The notes under the pieces were generated by a model that ran no database searches, was not told where the DNA came from, and was given only the letters and a program-made list of their open reading frames with translations. A stretch of DNA of 64,000 bases, from positions 673,962,484-674,026,483 of the forward strand of contig OZ010788.1 of NCBI GenBank assembly GCA_963932465.1, given 5' to 3'. Each line of letters starts with the position of its first letter. The stretch's first letter is position 1. This document shows positions 57,621 to 64,000 of this stretch, one piece after another. A program made the position numbers and the translations under genes. This stretch comes from Maratus speciosus. Its lineage: Eukaryota > Arthropoda > Arachnida > Araneae > Salticidae.

Positions 57621-58512
57621 CCTGCGACCAAATTTACTTGAGACCACAAAATCCATTTTCAAATGACTGAAATCACTGTTTTACTCGATAAATGAAAACA
57701 TATATACTCAGTTCAAGAGACCTACAAATAAATTCGACAAATCTAAAAGTAGTTTAATTTAAGGATTTTTTTAAATTTTTCCCATAGTCGGCGGGCGCCA
57801 AGATTGTCAATGCGGGAGTATGTTAATGCACAGTAACACCACAGCTAATCTCAAGTCGATTTCGTCTAAATCGGAAATCCGGTGCGGAAGAGTTGACTGT
57901 AAAAGTAGCTTATTAACTTTCATTTTTCAGTCGTATCTCCATGCCACACCGAAATATGGGGGTGCGGAGGATTGAAGGGACTAAACCTCTTTTACCTGCC
58001 AAAACGGTCAGATTAAATGGTAAAAAAAGTTTACTTCTTACTTTTTAGATCAATTCAATTATATATATATTTGTCATGCATCGCACTTGTCTTTCTTGTT
58101 AGTCCCATATCAGTGCATAATGACACCTTAGCTAATCCCTTCAGAATTTTGGCTAAGTCGGAAGTCAGGCACACTATATATGTGCGGAAGAGCTGACTGT
58201 GAATGATATTCATTAACTTTTGTTTTTAACACTCGATTACTTCCTCGTATCTGTAAGATACACAGTGACTTCTTGTTTGACTGCAAGGACATCTTTGGAG
58301 TTCGGTAATGTCCCCTCCCCCCACTTATCTTCCTATTCTGTCTTAACTTTGCAGCCAGTATTTTTCATCTGGAACGGTTTAAAGTCCTTATTACTTGTGC
58401 AATGCACAAATAATAAACAAAGTCTTTATTTTATATATGTGTATGAAAATATTTTGTGTATACAAAAAATATTTTGTGTTTGTTAAAATATTAATTTATT
58501 GTTAAACAAGAA
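57621..58512. other. Diverged interior of the large element
   Basis: GTGCGGAAGAGTTGACTGT (57883) and GTGCGGAAGAGCTGACTGT (58181), and two CAGTAACACC/CATAATGACACC blocks, suggest two further decayed long units. No gene recognised. Confidence 0.5.
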
Positions 58513-60783
58513 CCGTAGCCAGAATTTAGTTTCGGGGATTGGAAGAACAATTTTATAGATTTTAAGTTATAATGACTTTCTTTTAAATGAAAGTATATAA
58601 AAAAAAACAGTAACACTTTTCAACAGATTTCGACGTGGGACGGTCTCAGGATCGGACCCGTGCCCTCCCCCCTTCCCCCCAGATTTGAGTCTGAGTTAAA
58701 AAAAAAAAAAATCTGAAATTCGCAGCAAATTTTCTGAAAGGTTACAGGAGAGGGGGAAAGGAGAGGTAATCCCTTCCTGCTGCTAATTATTTTTGTTGTA
58801 GTTTGGGTTAACTCTGTTTATATTCAGGTCAATTTCAGGCTGAGTGGGTTTGGGTTAACCAGATTTCTAAAAAGTTCAGCAAAATATTTCAGTTTAAAAA
58901 CTATACATATAATAATAAACACAGATATTTGTATGTGTTTTTAACGCGATCCTTTGATGAAATACAGGTTTTTATCACGACGCTTTGACGAAATTTGCAT
59001 TTTCCCCGAACTTTTGATAAAATTAGCTTGTTTCCGCGACACTTTGACGAAATTCGCGTTTTTTTCGTGATCCTTTGTCAAAATTTGCGTTTTTTTCCGC
59101 GAGTTTTTGATGAAATTCGAGTTTTTTTCGTGAACTTTTGCCGAAATTCGCGTTTTTTACGAAACCCTTCGTCGAAATTTGCGTTTTTTTTCGCGGCTTT
59201 TTTGACGAAATTCGCTTTTTTCTCGTCTTTTTGATGAATTTCGCGGCTCTTTGACGAAATTCGCGTTTTTTTTAAGGAAATGGTCGTGTTTTTTTGTTTT
59301 TTCGCTGCTGTTTGATTAAATTCGCTTCTTTCCGCAGTCTTTTGCCGAAAGTCACGTTTCTCTGTGGCCCTTCTTTGTGACCATGCTTTTTTTTGCGATC
59401 CTTTAACGAAATTTGCGTTTTTTCCGCTTCCCTTTGACGGAATGAATATATTTTTTAGCAATCCTTTGCCAAAATTTGCGTTTTTTCTGCAGCCCTTTGA
59501 GGAAATTTGCGTTTTTTCTGCGGCCCTTTGAGGAAATTTGCGTTTTTTCTGAGGTCATTTGCCGAAATTCACGTTTTTTTACGCAATCCTTCGTCGAAAT
59601 TCACGTTTTTTCGCGGCCTTTTGATGAAATTCGCTTTTTTTCTGCGGCCTTTTGAAGAAATTTGCGTTTTTTCCAGCTCCTTTGTCGAAATCTGCTTTTT
59701 TCCGCGAGGTTTTGACGAAATTAGTGGTTTTTCCGCAGCCTTTTGACGAAATTCCCGTTTTCCTGTGGCCCTTCTTTGTGACCCTACTTTTTCTTTTTTT
59801 TGCGGTCCTTTAACGAAATTCGCGTTGTTTCAGCTTCCCTTTGACGAAATGCGTTTTTTTTAGCGATCCTTTGTCGAAATTCGTGTTTTTTAATGCAATC
59901 CTTCGTCGAAATTTGCGTTTTTTCCGCGGCTCTTTGACGAAATTTGCGGGGTTTTTTTCGTCTTTTTGATGAAATTTGCGTTTTTCTGCGGCCTTTTGAC
60001 GAAATTCACGTTTATCTGTGTCCCTTTGACGAAATTCGTGTTTTTCAGCTTCCCTTTGACGGAATGCGTGTTTTTTTAGAGATGCTTTGTCGAAATTCGC
60101 GTTTTTTCTGTGGTCATTTGACAAAATTCGCGTTTTTGCGCAATCCTTCCTCGAAATTTGCGTTTTTTCGCGGCTTTTTGTCGAAATTCGCGTTTTTTCT
60201 CGTCTTATTGATGAAATTTACGTTTTTCTGTGGCCTTTTGACGAAATTCACGTTTTCCAGTGTCCCATTGACGAAATTCGCGTTTTTTGCGATGCTTTAC
60301 GAAATTAGCTTCTTTTTCGCAGCCCTTTGACGGAATGCGTGTCTTTAGCGATCTTTTTTTCGAAATTCACGTTTTTTCCGCGACCTTTTGATGAAATTCG
60401 CGTTTTTTATGCGGCCTTCTGACGAAATTCGGGTTTTTTCTGTGCTCATTTTGACGAAATTAGCGTTTCCTCTAGAATAATTTGACGAAATTCACGTTTT
60501 CTCCGCTATCATTTGACGAAATTTGACTTTTTTTCGCGATCCTTTGACAAACTTCGCATTTTATCTGCGGCCGTATGACATAATTCCGGTTTTTTCCTTG
60601 ATCCTTTAAAGAAATTGGAGATTTTTTTTGAAAACGATTGACGAAATTGATTTTTTTTTTGCGAACGATTGACGAAATTGATTTTTTTCGGCGACCATTT
60701 GTCAAAAATCGCGATCATTTTTTAAGTCCAAATTTTCGGAACAAAGTCACCCTTGCACCCCCCCCCCCCCCCTCTGGCTACGG
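58513..60783. mobile_element. Nested module with CCGTAGCCAGA ends
   Basis: Left CCGTAGCCAGA and right TCTGGCTACGG are inverted. This end resembles the inner part of CAGTGGCGTAGCCAGG termini, so the module may be an older hAT-like element that has lost its outer bases. Its leader (CAGCAAATTTTCTGAAAGG at 58723) matches 15108 in the other large element. No target duplication was found. Confidence 0.6.
58940..60720. repeat. 31-bp minisatellite, about 57 units
   Basis: Units follow TTTGACGAAATTCGCG plus TTTTTTCCGCGGCC or CGCGATCC, length 29-32. Higher-order repetition is visible: stretches around 59330-59430 and 59730-59830 both contain GTGGCCCTTCTTTGTGACC. Because the unit length varies, long open frames appear on both strands (for example 59078-59461 minus, 59944-60330 plus); they translate the same short motif and are not genes. 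Confidence 0.9.
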
Positions 60784-60945
60784 CCTTATTGAGAAAAATG
60801 ATTTCTGTTTATAACACAATGCAACGTGTTTCGTAAGATTTAGAACATTATGAAAATTTAAGTCAGCCCCCCCCCGAAATAAAATCCTGGGTACGCCACT
60901 GGTGTAGTTGACCCGTGCCAGATAATGCGAAGCCATCACAGAGAC

Positions 60946-62229
60946 CGCATATAAACTATCCAACCGAATGGTCTGAAATTTTAAATATATAATTGTTGCA
61001 AAAATTTGTCGCGTCTTTTCAGATCTTATGAAAATCGGATGTATAGTTTAATGACAAGGGCAGTCAAATGTTTTCCGTTACATTAAGGCCAATGGGGGAA
61101 AATTATTTCAAGTGCATTTTAATGATGTTACAGCCTTTAGAACAGAATGAAATAGATATGCACTTATGAACTGCACTAAAATAGACATTCAGTACAGTAT
61201 GCGGTGCAAAATATATTTATAAAACTAGTTATAGTACGATCGCACCTCATTTGCCACGTTTGATGAGCAATTTCCAACTTGTTTTATATTCGTCTAATTT
61301 TTTTAATTTTTTCCAAAATTTTTATTCAAAATTTCATTTTTTGAATAGAGATTTAATTCATAGTTTGAAATAACCGTTTTTAGGTGCGTTCGTAATTATA
61401 TAAATCCGTAACACCTATAGTCGTCGTTCGGTCCGTCTGTCTGTCTGTTCGCATATAACAGAGCAAAAACTACCCAACCGAATTGTCTGAAATTTTAAAT
61501 ATATAATGGTTGCAAAATTTTGTCGAGCCATTTCAATTTTTATGAAAGTCGGATGTACAGGGACAGTCAAAAGCTTTCCGTTACATTACGGCCAGTGGGA
61601 AAAAATGATTTCAAGTGCATTTTAATTATGTTACAGCCTTCCAAATGGTCTGAAATTTTAAATATATAATTGTTGCAAAATTTTGTCGAATCATTTCAAA
61701 TTTTATGAAAATCGGATGTACAGGGACAGTCAAAAGTTTTCCGTTACGTTACGGCCAGTGGGAAAAAATTATTGCAAGTGCATTTTAATGATGTTACAGC
61801 CTTTCGATCAGAATGAAATTGATATACACTTATGGACACTGTTGTAGTCGTAAAAAAAGCCAGAGGGTATACGCTATAATCATGAACGTCCATAGCCAGA
61901 GTACACACTATTGTTTTATTTGAGAAACAGGGTGTATACGGAGCTTTTTTAAAAAATCCAGAAGGCATACGGCATATACCTCCGCGCACCCTCCACTACA
62001 CCCCTGCTTATGAAGTGCACTAAATTATACATTCAGTACAATATGCGGAGCAAACAATATTTATAAAACTATTTACAATACGAACGCACCTCATTTGCCA
62101 CGTTTGACGAGCAATTTCCAACTTGTTTTATATTTGTCTAATTTTTTTTAAAAAAATTCCAATCTTTTAATTTAAAATTTCATTTTTTGAATAGAGATTT
62201 AATTCATAGTTTGAAATAACCGTTTTTTT
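60946..62229 (+). repeat. Tandem duplication of the AGGTGCGTTCGTA element with flank
   Basis: Each unit ends with the same 130-bp flank (61249-61381 and 62092-62229: GAGCAATTTCCAACTTGTTT, TTGAATAGAGATTTAATTCA, AGTTTGAAATAACCG). The left unit lacks its beginning; the right unit is complete. The repeat junction falls exactly at the left terminus of the second element. Confidence 0.85.
61382..62091 (+). mobile_element. TIR element AGGTGCGTTCGTA, 710 bp
   Basis: Ends AGGTGCGTTCGTA and TACGAACGCACCT, GTCTGTCTGTCTG tract at about 61434, two tandem units (step about 150 bp) and an extra 150-bp insertion near 61840-61990 that is absent from 41371-42079. No coding. Confidence 0.85.
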
Positions 62230-62844
62230 TACCTACTGTTGCAAGAAAAAAGCACAAACACATTTCAATTGGAAGATATATTTATACATGAATTTCAAAT
62301 AAAGGAAAGAAACCTTAAAAATAATTCATCTATTTCTAGTGAAAAGCATTTAATTAAGAAACTTAGGACCTATTTAAAACGATATATATTTTTTTAAATC
62401 ATATTTAAATCCATTTTCTTATAGCGTTTCCAAACACGGCATTTTCAACCCGAATATATGTGACACGTGAATATTGAAAAAGAAAGAAAACTTTACGATA
62501 GTTAAATTATTACGCGCGAACATTATTTAATTAATGTTGAAAATTGTTTCTTCTATATCTAAACGTTATAACTTCAATGAAGGTAACAATAATTTTTACT
62601 TAACCATTTTACGCAAGCTGATTTTAAAATGAGTAATTGATCTTACCTTAATAAACCCCGAAAAAAAGCCGCTAGTTGTCGCGAAAACGGTGGATGCCGC
62701 CTTGTCCACCGAAAAAGCCCCACCCCCCCACCCCCTTAAAAGTCAAAAGGAAAATAGTTGGTAACCCGATTACAGAAGACTACTACTGATCGTGATAATG
62801 TCATTTAAGCTACAATTGGACAATCTTTTTAAAACAGAACATTA
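62230..62844. other. Spacer
   Basis: No feature recognised. 62665-62720 is GC-richer but has no open frame of note. Confidence 0.5.
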
Positions 62845-62848
62845 TTAA

Positions 62849-63058
62849 CCCTTTGAGCTCTGATGAGTGAATTTCTTCCCACTTAATTTTAATCTCCAAG
62901 TGTCACATTGGCACCGGAATATTCAACCAAATTTATTTGAAAGCAGATTAATGCATTTTTTTCGTGCATATTATAAGCCGAATCTTTTGTTTACAAAATA
63001 CTGGTGCCAATGTGACATTTGGACATTTTGAAGAAATTCACCCCCAGAACTGAAAGGG
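62849..63058. mobile_element. piggyBac-like MITE, 210 bp
   Basis: Ends CCCTTTGAGCTCTG and CAGAACTGAAAGGG are inverted, flanked by TTAA (62845-62848, 63059-63062). Inner arms AAGTGTCACATTGGCACC and GGTGCCAATGTGACATTTGG also pair, so the whole element can fold. Confidence 0.88.
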
Positions 63059-63175
63059 TTAACTTGTTTTTAAAAACCTGGGGAGGGGGGGGGGGTGTCT
63101 GAACGGGAGCTTGGACTTGTAATGGAAAAATTAATTACGGCCTAGATTTAACGGATTAAGACTAGAAACCTGCGC

Positions 63176-63990
63176 CTGTCAGATTTTTTATAGCCGTCAC
63201 GAAACCCGACCCGAACCCAACGCACTTCAACCCGAAGCTGAAAAACTGAAATCCGTATCCAAACCAAACCCGAAATGAAAGGAAATTAATCCATATTTTA
63301 ATGCAATTGTGGATAAATGCTCTACAATTATATCGCTAGTATCATGTTTATTTCTTGTATATGTACATGAACTCGTTACTCATTAACGTTCAAATATTTA
63401 ACTTGTACCTTCTGAAAAAATATTCTAGAGTTTATGACTTTAATAAAAATAAGCAAAAGCAGACAGACTTCAATACACTTAAATATAAAATTTTAAATAT
63501 GAAAACTTTAAAAAACTTGAGACAATTAAAAAACGTGTAAACGTTTCGTCAAGCAATCACAAGACATCATCAGTAAAAAATCTTTCTAGACATTTTTGAA
63601 AAATCGAATCAACCCGAAATAGAGCCCTGGATCGGGTCGTGTTACCCTAACCTGACCCTGACCCGACTCGGGGTTTCGAAAATTAGAAACAACCCGGCCA
63701 GAGAAAAGAAAATTAGGGACAACCCGGCCCGATGCAGGGCTCTAATCAACGATCCCGAGGCGTCCGCTATTCATCGGTTTTATTATATTTTAATATTAAA
63801 GAATACAGATTTGTCTATTTTTCTATATAAAACATAAAATTGATATTAGAGATATAATTGTAGGTTACTTTTCCTAACAAACATTAAAACATGATTTACT
63901 TTCCTTTCACTTCGGGTTCGGTTCGGGTTGCGGGTTTATTTGAAATGAAATGTAATTTTCGGGTTCAGGTCGGGTACAGCCCGACGCGCA
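63176..63990. mobile_element. GGGTTCGG-rich element with inverted ends
   Basis: The left side (GAAACCCGACCCGAACCC, AACCCGAAATGAAAGGAAA) is inverted on the right (TTTCCTTTCACTTCGGGTTC, GGTCGGGTACAGCCCGAC), with an AT-rich centre. The ends read like AGAGATTGCGCGTCGGGCTG when viewed from the right. It belongs to the diverse GGGCC/GGGTT group and also contains the MITE 63620-63744. Confidence 0.6.
63620..63744. mobile_element. Short MITE TAGAGCCCTG, 125 bp
   Basis: Ends TAGAGCCCTGGATCGGGTCG and CGGCCCGATGCAGGGCTCTA are inverted. The middle has two AATTAGRRACAACCCGGCC units. A half copy is at 38972. No clear target duplication. Confidence 0.75.
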
Positions 63991-64000
63991 ATCTCTAACA

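Larger units (their letters stand above)
55625..60901. mobile_element. Large hAT-like element, 5277 bp, with two internal arrays
   Basis: The left end CAGTGGCGTACCCA and right end TGGGTACGCCACTG (with one extra G) are inverted repeats. The 8-bp target duplication GTGTAGTT is exact (55617-55624 and 60902-60909). G/C runs follow both ends. Inside: an array of about eleven 180-bp units (55649-57620), a diverged stretch (57620-58510), and a nested module with its own inverted ends (58513-60783) that holds about 57 units of a 31-bp repeat. There is no transposase. It is a relative of 14972-19425. Confidence 0.85.

Noticed and set aside
59078..60330. Long open frames on both strands, Lys/Arg-rich or Phe-rich
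   Set aside because: They translate the 31-bp repeat over and over; both strands are open because the unit has few stop codons. No conserved domain or start context.

Overview
This window looks like a gene-poor, repeat-dominated piece of an arthropod nuclear genome, most likely a chelicerate such as a spider. Evidence: strong AT richness, no operon-like coding, the remnant of a BTB/POZ gene of the kind expanded in spiders, a Tc1-like transposase remnant, tRNA-derived SINEs, and a dense mixture of short transposons with terminal inverted repeats. The organism call is inference; no intact host gene was found. The only protein-coding signals are two broken ones: a Tc1-family transposase (2871-4099, minus) and a BTB-domain pseudogene (8671-9178, plus).

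Layout. 1-2570: a satellite of about 148 bp and degenerate repeats. 2574-4459: a Tc1-like transposon with TA duplications. 4600-9180: degenerate tandem copies of a BTB intron/exon segment, mixed with several different tRNA-like SINE heads and two TIR elements (5569-6258, 7183-8139). 10241-14529: palindromic MITEs broken by a SINE and by an element carrying about seven 325-bp tandem units. 14972-19425: a 4.45-kb hAT-like element with an exact 8-bp target duplication. 20590-22860: a composite repeat with a 15-bp minisatellite and a 147-bp satellite, seen again at 40665-41345, 44545-46110 and in parts elsewhere. 24386-34620: a five-level nest, in which an old composite repeat is split by an 8.76-kb TIR element that holds three Helitron-like elements, one of which holds a hAT-like MITE that holds a SINE. 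37983-50158: MITEs and a second composite cluster with paralogous empty sites. 55625-60901: a 5.28-kb hAT-like element with an exact 8-bp target duplication and two internal arrays (180 bp and 31 bp). 60946-62229: tandemly duplicated TIR elements. 62849-63990: a piggyBac-like MITE and GGGTTCGG-rich repeats.

The most notable theme is that several unrelated-looking mobile families here carry internal tandem arrays, often with 145-180 bp units. The two large hAT-like elements share the same 31-bp array module. Because copies exist on both sides of many insertions, the order of insertion can be read from the sequence alone. All family names rest on termini, target duplications and internal similarity seen by eye; no database search was run.
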